Shown here in pieces: positions 11,001 through 20,200 of a stretch of DNA of 64,000 bases; positions within the stretch are counted from its first letter, which is position 1; every line of letters begins with the position of its first letter. The stretch is from Pseudomonas gingeri. Its GTDB lineage: Bacteria; Pseudomonadota; Gammaproteobacteria; Pseudomonadales; Pseudomonadaceae. A program made the position numbers and the translations under genes. Under the pieces are notes generated by a model. It saw only the letters and a program-made list of their open reading frames with translations, searched no databases and was not told the DNA's origin. The stretch is taken from positions 183,881 through 247,880 of the forward strand of contig NZ_JACAOR010000002.1 of assembly GCF_013386115.1 (NCBI RefSeq), read 5' to 3'.

Positions 11001-12323
11001 CAGGCAGCGCTCGATAAAAAGAACCGTCACATAGGACGCCAGGGCCTCGGGGAAATGGCACGCGGTGAAATTCATGCAGCGGATCTGCCTGAACCTGGCG
11101 GAGTTTTTTCCAAACACGCCGGAAAAATTATCGTATATCCAACTGGCTATCCTTTCCGGATTGGAAACACCACCCAGGCCAAAAATATCCGCATGCCCCA
11201 CTATATGCACGGTGCCGTCAAAAGGACTCGCGGTATCGCCAGGGCTGATGTAATCAATGAGCAACGCGTCAATCGGCCTGGGCCGACCTCGGCCCAGGAG
11301 CGTATCGATTTCCCGCGATCGCAGCTTATGGTAGCTACTGAGGGTGTAAATACCCAGTTCCTGCTCACGGATCAGGATCCGATCCAGATTGCTCTTTCTG
11401 AAACGCACGAACTCCTTGTCCATATTATCGATATAGCGACGGGCGGCCTCGGCATCTTCGGGCACTGCACCTTCGGCACTCAGAATGTCGACAATACTGG
11501 GATACTCGATCGCATTGATCTGCCAAGCCGGACCGGAGAGCCGTCTGAAAAACTCCTTGAACGAAATAGAGAACCTGATCAGATCCTGCGCATCTTTCAG
11601 CCCGCCTCTACTCTTGTAATAGAAATAAAACTTTATAATCGCCAACGGGTAGGTTTCTTCAAAAGATGTAGCGTTGTGATACAACAGGACGCTTGCAACA
11701 TCTTCACCAATAAGCAGATTGAGAGTCCCTCCCACGGCACGCTTCACCCGCCCACCCGGCCTGGACGGGCTCACCGGCAGGTTGACCCCGCGAAACACCC
11801 GCACCTGTTTCTGGACAACCCCCAGATAATACAGGGCGATCAGTCCCTTCAGGAAATTCAGCTCCTCCTGTTTTTTTACAACGTTATCCCCCTCGACCCT
11901 GGCCATTGCGAGAAAATCCTTGAGCAATGCCAAATCAACCAGGGCCCGCGCACCGTCTCCTCTTGCACTTGAAAATGCCGACTCAAGCTGCGAATAACTC
12001 CCCTGCAATGACTTATCCATTGCCTGCCATAGCAGAAAGGATGATATATCCCGAGAAAACTCAAAGCTCCATTGATCGCGAAAGCGGGGGTATATGATTC
12101 GCTGCTCGCCGACGCCCTCGGTATATAGTTCGCCAAGCGTATAAACCCGCCCGCCTTGCGCGGCGCTGATCCTGTTGTCCTCCAGATAAAGCTCGGGAAA
12201 AATCACCGCGTAATGTTTCAACAGCCTTTCGATGGATTCGAGACGGGCCAGGCTTTCCTTGCCCGGTCCGGCACCTGATATTTCATATTGATGCAGGCTG
12301 TAGTCAAACGATAACCTTTGCAT
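8100..12323 (-). CDS. Putative pore-forming toxin, C80-like protease and TcdA/TcdB-like pore region (copy A)
   Basis: Large protein (1,407 aa), last gene of a four-gene operon. No signal peptide is visible. Order: an N-terminal module (1-190) shared with the paralogue at 17287; a basic RVKRA at residues 192-196; a clan CD protease-like region with H377 (IVGHAD) and C422 (NFTACHF), matching in layout the HG and C of the autoprocessing domain of large clostridial toxins (Peptidase_C80), but with Ala after the His; a middle region with IKILIDP; and a hydrophobic Gly/Val/Leu segment near residues 1005-1055 preceded by VIDGASFGLG, which resembles the TcdA/TcdB pore-forming domain. Residues about 891-1407 are almost identical to the paralogue. 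The ATG follows AGGTGG. The toxin role is inferred from architecture; host target and export route are unknown. Confidence 0.75.
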   Translation of the reverse strand: MQRLSFDYSLHQYEISGAGPGKESLARLESIERLLKHYAVIFPELYLEDNRISAAQGGRVYTLGELYTEGVGEQRIIYPRFRDQWSFEFSRDISSFLLWQAMDKSLQGSYSQLESAFSSARGDGARALVDLALLKDFLAMARVEGDNVVKKQEELNFLKGLIALYYLGVVQKQVRVFRGVNLPVSPSRPGGRVKRAVGGTLNLLIGEDVASVLLYHNATSFEETYPLAIIKFYFYYKSRGGLKDAQDLIRFSISFKEFFRRLSGPAWQINAIEYPSIVDILSAEGAVPEDAEAARRYIDNMDKEFVRFRKSNLDRILIREQELGIYTLSSYHKLRSREIDTLLGRGRPRPIDALLIDYISPGDTASPFDGTVHIVGHADIFGLGGVSNPERIASWIYDNFSGVFGKNSARFRQIRCMNFTACHFPEALASYVTVLFIERCLEQGNFNVIGGDGMERRWIPNITVICSPHSSLVYSSGLGLIPFSYIATNDNMAPLPGVVLNVMDRMRSQGFSAFLSKTGSLDFSEPAVRRFVQETRVFSVAGMVGDAFQVKVVSEAGFEAVKQEKTADYRVYERGFEEERRRRKAEAVEIARRPLPGFGGWTTEQHVARVEQLIYGTASIRPKDQAAFLRVNTFETMRLLHGYYAEVKNRYASPAHVGADESEAEVNSRIYTQALEDLREENRIKILIDPVDPDYHYKRQSILKLFREHLGIVYREFQDFAFYSPHDGPLLGVQPYNYGYVSYYDQQLADILFVVTKQEYREITGIKVDNIQLNAARSVSDAIFRNAQKPKRGSPGDTILLGAPPLYQGFLGSAQLGVSTRESGALLESGEEARVLSAIEQLESSLKRKKPLLQDAGGLGKLQETQENLARSKAAVEKKQLSPVVLKTAARMAAGSSRLLGAFGVFADFRTQPFHLDFSSVRSGLFSTSDSLAVVKGVFDFSSDIGPALALRLASSASRALWQPRLDQLFFKMNKVLLPLDVLFTAVSLYRNVEGARLARSVEEQALYITMTVIDGASFGLGLAGFILIGVPGVGVGLILVGMALAVVNILLNAIVSLSQLENYRWDEKVGLFFGNLFGASALHGILTQQQMRQAADQLFTGVSEEGIDLLLTPMINDADDSDQTNALKDIGSISQGSSLRQQPKGYTLSPLGLTPDDLQTWTDAKDQDKTGQVHKGWYLRRRERPRKLMVTMPSTPNTRLEVLDFGAIPTILLFGATPHLLLEANPFGWAAGESPQERALNRYQVRLHRATPYTLQFKKSVLSSKDFDSNFGSRTELLVPPGDLPTLPQVSLDLSGQDRETLAELDLSRSSLEIVKFKGKSTFRLDLVSADEQATCALERVVRTVQLPEYISFKSGETHPVMAVVGEGSRITLRHSTGHSLLLLKPQVRRCDIELQAPVSGFALSA
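8112..9649 (-). repeat. 1.54-kb direct repeat, copy 1 (C-terminal toxin module)
   Basis: Encodes about the last 516 residues of the copy A protein. It aligns with 17299-18836 at a constant offset of 9,187 bases at both ends, so no net indel. Reading the two proteins side by side I count 17 amino-acid differences, mostly near the 3' end. Similarity stops sharply at 9650 (codon after GSSRLLG going upstream). Confidence 0.93.
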
Positions 12324-12331
12324 AAGCCCAC

Positions 12332-14188
12332 CTAGAACTTCGAAGATTTTTCATATTGTTCGACCAGGGAACCGAGCGAACCTGAAAAACCCAGATGGGC
12401 CAATGTTTTGACATTGTAGCCCCGGTCAATCTTCTCCCCCGCCGTCAACAAACCTTCCCGTTGCCACAAGGCGCTACTCCAAAGACTCAGATCCCTGATC
12501 GCGAGCATCGGGCCATTCCCCACGCCTGTTCCCAGGCCAAGGGTGAGCACGACTTCAGCGATGGCTGGATCTTCTCGAGACGCCGCCTGATCGCCGGCAG
12601 GCGAAATCGCATACGTCAGAGCGGCTTGCAACCCGCCGGAAAGATCGCTCTCGGCCCGCGCCACGAACAGATTGAACGCCTTGCGATCGTCACTCAGGCA
12701 CAGCAGCAGGAAACAGGGAAAACCCTCCAAGTCCACTGATCCGCGCTCGTTGCCCTGAGAGTCGCTGAAGACCATCTTCTCCTCGTAAGCCAACTCTCCA
12801 TTCGCCGGGCCTGCCTTCATTTGCCTCAGGATCTGCAGGGAGAAACGGGTACTGCTCTCAGGCGCGGCGGTTTTACAGGTGAGCGCACCGATATCCGTGC
12901 GGCGGGTGTAAAGCGTCTGTTTATCCTCGTTCAGCTTGAGCTGAAGCTGACGCATGGTGGCCTTCAACTGCGCCTCGACAGAGAAATCGGACACACTCAA
13001 CTGTCCGACAAAATTCGGCAGACTACCCGCCAGCGTGCTGGTCCCGATGAATTGCGCGAGGGTCCGATCGTTGTAATGAGCACCCGCTACAAAGGGTTCA
13101 GCCGGATCAAAACGCTCCACGTCCTCGACGATCTTTTTAAAATCCAGCCCGTGCTTGCGCCGCGAGAAAACGGATTGCGCTTTATTCCACCTGTCGATCA
13201 ACGCGACCACCGTCTGGATTTCAAGTGACCGTGGCTCCTTCAGTCGCACATCCAGCATGAAACCGCTGGAGACGCCTCGATCCGCCGCAGGTGTCAGGGA
13301 AACCGAGCATGAATTCCTGAAGGCATCAAAGCACAGTCCCCGAGCCGCCTCGATGGAGAAGTTGGCGTTCTCCACGGAGTGGAACAGCTTGTTATCCAGG
13401 GTTCCCCAGCGGTTCTTCTGCAGTGGGTAATGGGCAATCAGTTGCTCCAGGGGGAGTTGCCGATAGCCGAAGCCCTTCAACAGCGATTTTTTTTCTTCCA
13501 GGTAATCGCGCAGATTGGCCTCGCCCTCCGGCCGGGCGTTACCCACCCAGGCCGCCACTCTTTCCAGGCGCAACGAGTGCCGGCCATTCTTGATGGCCAG
13601 CGGAATGGTATTGAACTGGAACTCGCTGAAGCCGGCGAAAAAATCCCTGAACGCCTCACCGAAGTCGCCCAGGATATAAGGCGCTTCCCCCGCTTTTCCG
13701 GTATTCCAGACCTTGACCGTCGAAAGCCCGTCCCTGGTTTCCAGCTTGATGACGCAGGGATCCCCATGGGCGAACATCAGCGGCTCGGTTTTCCCCGAGA
13801 CCATCCGGGTCGCGACTTTCACCGCGCTTTTATTACGTCGGCTCGCCGCCAGCACCTTTCCCTCCCGGTCTTCTTCCCAGGTCCTGAGCATCAGGTACAA
13901 CTGCTCGTTCAGGCAGACCAGGGTGAAACTGCGCCCGAGCCGATAGGCAAACACTCGTTCATCGGCGGCTTCCGGCCGTTGCGCAACGGTGTAGTGATCT
14001 TCTCGCTCTTCGCCCATCCAGATATTCGGCTTGGCGACAAGACTGGCGGAGTCGGCATCATGTGCCTGCCAGACGGCGTTGACAGCGGTAAACTCGAACG
14101 TGAATGCATAGTCCTTTTCTCCATAAAAAGGACACGCCACCTTGTAGCGATGTTCATTCATCTCCAATAGCTTGGCTTGCGCAGACAT
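12332..14188 (-). CDS. Unrecognised protein of the toxin-like operon (618 aa)
   Basis: I do not recognise this protein. It has 618 residues, no signal peptide and no clear membrane segment. It is rich in beta-type alternating patterns. Near the C-terminus, LAIRDLSLWSSALW resembles the closing strand of LamG/concanavalin-like folds, a weak hint only. The ATG at 14188 has AGGAGA seven bases upstream; the gene follows the 1,010-aa gene by 12 bases and precedes copy A by 8, so the three are surely translated from one mRNA. A chaperone, binding partner or second toxin component are all possible. Confidence 0.8.
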   Translation of the reverse strand: MSAQAKLLEMNEHRYKVACPFYGEKDYAFTFEFTAVNAVWQAHDADSASLVAKPNIWMGEEREDHYTVAQRPEAADERVFAYRLGRSFTLVCLNEQLYLMLRTWEEDREGKVLAASRRNKSAVKVATRMVSGKTEPLMFAHGDPCVIKLETRDGLSTVKVWNTGKAGEAPYILGDFGEAFRDFFAGFSEFQFNTIPLAIKNGRHSLRLERVAAWVGNARPEGEANLRDYLEEKKSLLKGFGYRQLPLEQLIAHYPLQKNRWGTLDNKLFHSVENANFSIEAARGLCFDAFRNSCSVSLTPAADRGVSSGFMLDVRLKEPRSLEIQTVVALIDRWNKAQSVFSRRKHGLDFKKIVEDVERFDPAEPFVAGAHYNDRTLAQFIGTSTLAGSLPNFVGQLSVSDFSVEAQLKATMRQLQLKLNEDKQTLYTRRTDIGALTCKTAAPESSTRFSLQILRQMKAGPANGELAYEEKMVFSDSQGNERGSVDLEGFPCFLLLCLSDDRKAFNLFVARAESDLSGGLQAALTYAISPAGDQAASREDPAIAEVVLTLGLGTGVGNGPMLAIRDLSLWSSALWQREGLLTAGEKIDRGYNVKTLAHLGFSGSLGSLVEQYEKSSKF

Positions 14189-14200
14189 CAGGGCTTCTCC

Positions 14201-17200
14201 TTATTCCTTTTCGACCACGTCATACTGTTTGATCTGATCTTTCAGATACGCCTTCGAGTGTTCATCCTGGGCCACTCTGTCAGCCAGTTGGGTAAACCCT
14301 TGTTGCAGGGCCGGTTCCGGCAACACGGATTGCAACCGGTAAACCTCCTCTCGATAACTCAACGCCGACAGCCGCAGGGACTCGATCAACCGATCGGCGC
14401 TGAAGATCCCTTCCTCAAGCAACAGGCTGACCCGGTTCTGCGCTGAGCGCGGCCAGGCGACGATGTCCTTCAGGCAGATCGTCAGCAGATGGGTCTCGGC
14501 TTCCTGGAAAAAGAACAGGTCGTCGTCCTGTATGCGGGCCGTTCTGAAACTGACGCCGGAAGCGGAAATGAAATGGGTCGCCGCCCTTTTCGTCGTCAGG
14601 AAAAGGACCTTGTCCCCACCCGAGGCGCCGGATATCTCGATGGTGTTTCTATAACCGTTGGCGATCACACTGTCGGCGCCACCCTGATCGAGATAGAAGA
14701 AGTTCTCCGGCAGATTGCCGACCAGTTGCGTCTCATGCCTGCCGCCATGCAGATAGGCCACGTTGCCACGGGCGATCAGGATGTCCTGGCCGTCATCGCT
14801 GGGATACAGCGGCGTGTCGGGTTTGCCCAGAATGCTGTTGCGCAGCACGTACTCGGTCTTGTCGCTCCAGCGACGAAGCACGGTTTTCTCGCCCAGGGCT
14901 TCACGACCGAGATCGACTTGCCGCCGCCAATGAACCTTGCCATCGTTTCGCGACACTTCCAGGGTGTAGAGGCGATCCTTGATCTCGATTTCCAGAAACT
15001 CGCCAATCGGCTCCTTCAGGAAGTTGACCAGCGTCAACGAGCCTTCCTTGAGCGCTGCCTGACTGCCTTTCAACCAGCCCTGGACGGCCGGATCACGGGT
15101 CGCGGCCAGTTCCTTCTGCGGATCGACCAGCAGCGCCCACTCCAGGACGACACTGCCCCAATGTTCCTCCTCCGGCCCCGGCACCTGTATCACCACGTTC
15201 TCCAACTCGACCCCCATGAGTTTCAGGCGCGAAGGTGCCAGGCCCTTTTGAAAGTCCTCCTCCGCGGCGAAATCAAAGACGGTGTGAGAGTCCCACATCA
15301 GATAAATCGTATTGGCTGAACCCCGACCTTGAACCCGACTGCGCCCCTGCCCGACATACAGGGTGTTGGAGAACAGTGGATCGAGCTCATAGACATGGTT
15401 GCCTTTGAGGCAGGGAATGTAGGTATACGGATTGAATTTCCCTTCGACACTCAGGAAATACGGCGCGTCATAAGTGCCGCCGTCAAACTCTCTTTCCGCG
15501 CGGTAGGTATAGGGCGAAGGGCTTTGCGCCAGGGCATCCTTTTTCATCCAGAGACAGAGCACCAGTATCTCCACCCCCTGCCACCAGGCGGGCGCTTCTT
15601 CTACCCGGTCTTTTTCCAGCCAGCGCGTGCTGAACAGCTTTCTTCCGGTTCTGGAATAGCCGTGGACGGAGACATTTTTTGCCACCGCCTGGGGAAAGGC
15701 GGCCCGCATGAGCACATCTTTCGTCATCCGTTCAAAGGAGAACGGAATCGCCGTATAGGCCAGCGTATGCGCCTCAAGAAAGTCCTGCAGTTTTGCACTC
15801 TGGACCAGCGGCGCTATATCCAATTCCTCATAGGGCAGATCCAGGTCCCGGGCAATATCGGCAAAGCTCAGTTTCCTGTCGAAGTAGAAATCGACTTCGG
15901 AAAAAAACAGCTGGTCCATTGCGACTGACGGGAAAGGAGAAATCAGATGGATTCGATAATAACAAGCTGCGGAGCCCTGTTTTGCGGGGCTTTCCTTTAA
16001 TGGATCCTTGATATCCATCTCAAGATAATAGGGATTCCCTTGCGTCTCCAGATGCAGTACGCGGGATGCAGCAGCGTCCTCGACAACCTTTCTGAAGTGG
16101 CAGCGCCCCACGTAATGCGCCTCGTTGATCACCCGGTAATCCGAGTCGAGCATCTCATACGAAAAGTTGGCGACTTCTGGCGGCGCCTGCTCGAAATACG
16201 CCAATCCCTTTATGCGTAAAAAAGATCTCCTGTCGATAAAATCGACCGAGGCAAGCGACGCCATATCGATCAGCAACCCATGCTCTGTCCTCTTGGCTGC
16301 CGTCGAAAGATCGAGGTGATGAACGCTGTTATAGGCCACCTCGCTGCCCGAATCATAAAAGACCCTGAACCGAGGGAAGGCGACATTCAGGTAGCGGAAC
16401 AGGCCCTCGCCGTTCAACAGGCATTTCATCTCCAGAAAATCGAGGGTGTGCGCCTTGTTGATCGCCTTCATGTCGATAAGCTGATGACTCGAAGCACTGA
16501 CCCTGACCTGCAAAAGGTCCTTCTTTTCATCCTCCAGGGAATCTATCCGGGCGCCCCCACGCGCCGTGATACGGTAGGAAAACCGGATCGAGCTCAAGTC
16601 GAAGGCTGACGTCGGCACACTCGGCAGGAGAACGAAGCCCCTTGATCGGGCCTTTTTTATCTCCGCGAAACTCAGATAGCCCGCGGTCGGGTTTGTCGGT
16701 TGCCCGTCATACCGGGCCAGCCTGATTTCATAATTGACGAGGGTGTCATCGGGATAGCGGTCGAGCTCAGCGGCCCTTTCCGCATTGAATAGCAACGCTG
16801 TCGAGTCATAGGGCCGACTGGCGGCACTGCCCAACATGACGGGCTGGTTGTTTCCTGGCACAAGCAGTTGCGGCAGGTCCATTTCCATCACGTTATATAA
16901 CCGGTTCCCGTAATAAATATTCGGGTTCAAGGTAATGGTTTGATTCTGCAGAACAAGCTTCAAGCAACTTTCTATATTTTTTCTTAAAACCAGCTCCCCG
17001 CCCTTGAGCTCAGTGACAAAAAAATTGCCTTCCAGGGAAATCTGCAACTTTTCCCGATCACGGTCCTCGATGTTGAAAGACTGCTTCTTGACCGGCGTTA
17101 CCCGTGGATCAAGTTGGGTAGTGAGATCATGGTACCTCAGCGAAGTGTCCGTCAGAATCAGCTCGACTTTTTCCAGTTCCGAATCCGTCGCGGCCGCATG

Positions 17201-17233
17201 CCCGGTGATCTTTATTACTTTCCTGTCACTCAT
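14201..17233 (-). CDS. Unrecognised large protein of the toxin-like operon (1,010 aa)
   Basis: Not recognised as a whole. It has no signal peptide and no obvious membrane helix. Two short stretches look like degenerate RTX/beta-roll repeats: GRGSANTIYLMWDSHTVFDF near residues 640-660 and GGADSVIANGYRNTIEISG near 850-870, where Gly-x-x-Asn-x-Ile patterns recur. This is seen by eye and not a firm domain call. The ATG at 17233 is preceded by AAGGGA; a GTG one codon earlier is possible. It lies 53 bases after the first toxin-like gene and 12 before the 618-aa gene. Its place between two pore-forming paralogues suggests a delivery or receptor-binding partner. Confidence 0.8.
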   Translation of the reverse strand: MSDRKVIKITGHAAATDSELEKVELILTDTSLRYHDLTTQLDPRVTPVKKQSFNIEDRDREKLQISLEGNFFVTELKGGELVLRKNIESCLKLVLQNQTITLNPNIYYGNRLYNVMEMDLPQLLVPGNNQPVMLGSAASRPYDSTALLFNAERAAELDRYPDDTLVNYEIRLARYDGQPTNPTAGYLSFAEIKKARSRGFVLLPSVPTSAFDLSSIRFSYRITARGGARIDSLEDEKKDLLQVRVSASSHQLIDMKAINKAHTLDFLEMKCLLNGEGLFRYLNVAFPRFRVFYDSGSEVAYNSVHHLDLSTAAKRTEHGLLIDMASLASVDFIDRRSFLRIKGLAYFEQAPPEVANFSYEMLDSDYRVINEAHYVGRCHFRKVVEDAAASRVLHLETQGNPYYLEMDIKDPLKESPAKQGSAACYYRIHLISPFPSVAMDQLFFSEVDFYFDRKLSFADIARDLDLPYEELDIAPLVQSAKLQDFLEAHTLAYTAIPFSFERMTKDVLMRAAFPQAVAKNVSVHGYSRTGRKLFSTRWLEKDRVEEAPAWWQGVEILVLCLWMKKDALAQSPSPYTYRAEREFDGGTYDAPYFLSVEGKFNPYTYIPCLKGNHVYELDPLFSNTLYVGQGRSRVQGRGSANTIYLMWDSHTVFDFAAEEDFQKGLAPSRLKLMGVELENVVIQVPGPEEEHWGSVVLEWALLVDPQKELAATRDPAVQGWLKGSQAALKEGSLTLVNFLKEPIGEFLEIEIKDRLYTLEVSRNDGKVHWRRQVDLGREALGEKTVLRRWSDKTEYVLRNSILGKPDTPLYPSDDGQDILIARGNVAYLHGGRHETQLVGNLPENFFYLDQGGADSVIANGYRNTIEISGASGGDKVLFLTTKRAATHFISASGVSFRTARIQDDDLFFFQEAETHLLTICLKDIVAWPRSAQNRVSLLLEEGIFSADRLIESLRLSALSYREEVYRLQSVLPEPALQQGFTQLADRVAQDEHSKAYLKDQIKQYDVVEKE

Positions 17234-17286
17234 CACTTATATTCCCTTAAAGTGCTTGAACTTTATTTATAACGTCAGGCTTGCAT

Positions 17287-20200
17287 CTAGATGGAAACTG
17301 CAAAACCGCTGACCGGGGCGTGCAGGTCGATATCGCAACGACGCACCTGCGGCTTCAGCAACAGCAGGGAATGCCCCGTCGAATGCCTCAGCGTGATCCG
17401 CGAACCTTCCTCCACCACCGCCATCACCGGGTGCGTCTCGCCGCTCTTGAACGAGATATGCGCCGACAGTTGAACCGTGCGCACCACCCGCTCCAGCGCG
17501 CAGGCGGCCTGGTCATCGGCACTGACCAGATCGAGCCGGAAGGTGCTCTTGCCCTTGAACTTGACGATCTCCAGCGACGAGCGGGACAAGTCCAGTTCCG
17601 CCAGGGTCTCGCGGTCCTGGCCGGACAGGTCCAGGCTCACTTGCGGCAGCGTCGGCAAGTCCCCCGGCGGAACGAGCAGTTCCGTCCGGCTGCCGAAGTT
17701 CGAGTCGAAGTCCTTCGAGCTCAGCACGCTTTTCTTGAACTGCAGGGTGTAGGGCGTCTCGCGGTGCAGCCTGACCTGGTAGCGGTTCAGCGCCCACTCC
17801 TGGGGTGACTCTCCCGCCGCCCAGCCAAACGGATTGGCCTCCAGCAACAGGTGGGGCGTGGCACCGAACAGCAGGATGGTCGGGATCGCACCGAAATCCA
17901 GCACTTCCAGCCTCGTGTTCGGCGTGGACGGCATCGTCACCATCAGCTTGCGCGGGCGCTCCCGGCGACGCAGGTACCAGCCCTTGTGGACCTGCGCGGT
18001 CTTGTCCTGGTCCTTCCCGTCCGTCCAGGTCTGCAGGTCATCCGGGGTCAGCCCCAGCGGCGACAGGGTATAACCCTTGGGCTGCTGGCGCAGGCTGGAA
18101 CCCTGGCTGATCGAACCGATGTCCTTGAGCGGATTGGTCTGGTCGCTGTCGTCGGCGTCGTTGATCATCGGCGTCAGCAGCAGATCGATGCCCTCTTCGC
18201 TCACCCCGGCGAACAGTTGATCCGCCGCCTGGCGCATCTGCTGCTGGGTGAGGATGCCGTGCAGCGCCGAGGCCCCGAACAGGTTGCCGAAGAACAGGCC
18301 AACCTTTTCATCCCAGCGATAGTTCTCCAGTTGCGAGAGGCTGACGATGGCATTGAGCAGGATATTCACCACCGCCAGGGCCATCCCCACCAGAATCAAC
18401 GCGACGCCAACCCCGGGCACGCCGATCAGGATAAAGCCCGCCAGGCCCAGCCCGAACGAGGCGCCATCGATCACCGTCATGGTGATATACAGCGCCTGTT
18501 CCTCGACGCTCCTGGCCAACCGCGCGCCTTCGACGTTGCGATACAGGCTGACCGCCGTGAACAGCACATCGAGGGGCAGCAGCACCTTGTTCATCTTGAA
18601 AAACAGCTGGTCCAGCCGCGGTTGCCAGAGTGCCCGCGACGCGCTGGAGGCCAGGCGCAAGGCCAGCGCCGGGCCGATATCGGAGCTGAAATCAAAGACC
18701 CCCTTGACCACCGCCAGCGAATCGCTGGTGCTGAACAGACCCGACCTGACCGAGGAAAAGTCGAGGTGGAAGGGTTGGGTGCGGAAGTCCGCGAAAACCC
18801 CGAATGCCCCGAGCAGGCGACTGGAGCCGGCGGCCAAGCGCGCAGTGGCTTTCAGGGCGATGGGTGACAACTGCTTTTTCTCGAGACGGGTCCTGGCGCG
18901 CTCGAGATTTTCCCGGGTCTCTTGCAGGCTTCTCAGCGAACGCGAGTCGTTGAGAAATGGCTTCTTCTTGTCCAGGCTGCTTTCCAGCCGCTCCATGGCC
19001 GACAGGGTATTTATTTCGTCCCCGGCGTCCAGCAATCGCCGCAGTTCCCGTGTGGGCATCCCCAACTGTTCGCTGCCCTGCAGCCCCCGCAGCAGGCCGG
19101 TGTCCACGGTCACCATGTCCGACTGAGGGCTGGGCGCTTGAAAGGAATGAAACTCGCTCGGAGCGAACTGTATATACGGATAATTCTTGAAAAACTGCCG
19201 GGCGGCGAAATCGATATCGATGCCGGTCATCGCCCGATACTCCTCCTTCTCCAGCAGAAAGAGCTTTTTATAGGCGGCCTCATAGCGCTCTTCGGTGCCA
19301 GGCATCCTGGAACCGCACAATATGAAGATCAGGTCGGTGAAATGCCTGATCTTTGCAGGCCCATGGGGGTCATAGGGATCAATCAGGATTTTTACTTTCG
19401 TCGCATGGTAAATCTGATAACCGCCGAGAAAATCCCGACGGTCCGCTGCCGACTTCAATTGCGCCAGAAAACCTATCACTTTGCGCACGGTATCGACTTC
19501 GCCGACTGGCAGCATATCCGGCCCTTCGGCGATGGAGGCAACCGACACCAGCCTCTGGACATCGCCGACCGCCCCGGGAAACCGATCAACGATCAGTTGG
19601 GCACACTGCTCCACTCCCGACCTGCGCAGATCGAGCACCGCGCGTGTGACGCGGTTGATAGAGTCGAACGTGGTCTTAGCGACATAAGGAATACCGGGCG
19701 TTTCCGTAAACAGTCGATCCGCCTGTAAAACCTGTGTGCTTCTCAGGTAATCCGCGAATGAAAGATAGTTCGGATCGGTAAAGGTAGAAGACCAGTGAAA
19801 ATTCTCGCTGATCGCCACCTGAATACCCGAAGAGTTATCGATCAGGTGCCTGAACGCCTTGAGCACATGCCCGGGAAAAACAAAGTGCTGCTCCTGCCAC
19901 AGACTCGACAGGGTACGACCGAGTAGCAGCTGCGACGTCAATACCAGCGGCGATCGCGGACTGGAGATGATCAGTAAATTGGGAATTCGATCCGGTTCAA
20001 AAAACACCGACGACCTTTCCAGGAAAAGACAGGTAATGTGCTTCGCCAGCACATCCGGAATATGGCAGGACTGAAAATTGATCACCTTCAATTTCCTGAA
20101 CCCTGTCGCGCCATAATTGGCGAGCAGGTTGTCGTGCAGCCAGCCCGCAACCTTTTCCGGATAACCGGACACGCGTCGCTCTATATACTGACCGTGGGCG

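Noticed and set aside
8100..12323. A glycosyltransferase domain as in TcdB at the N-terminus of copies A and B
   Set aside because: No DXD motif or GT-A pattern is visible in the first 200 residues.
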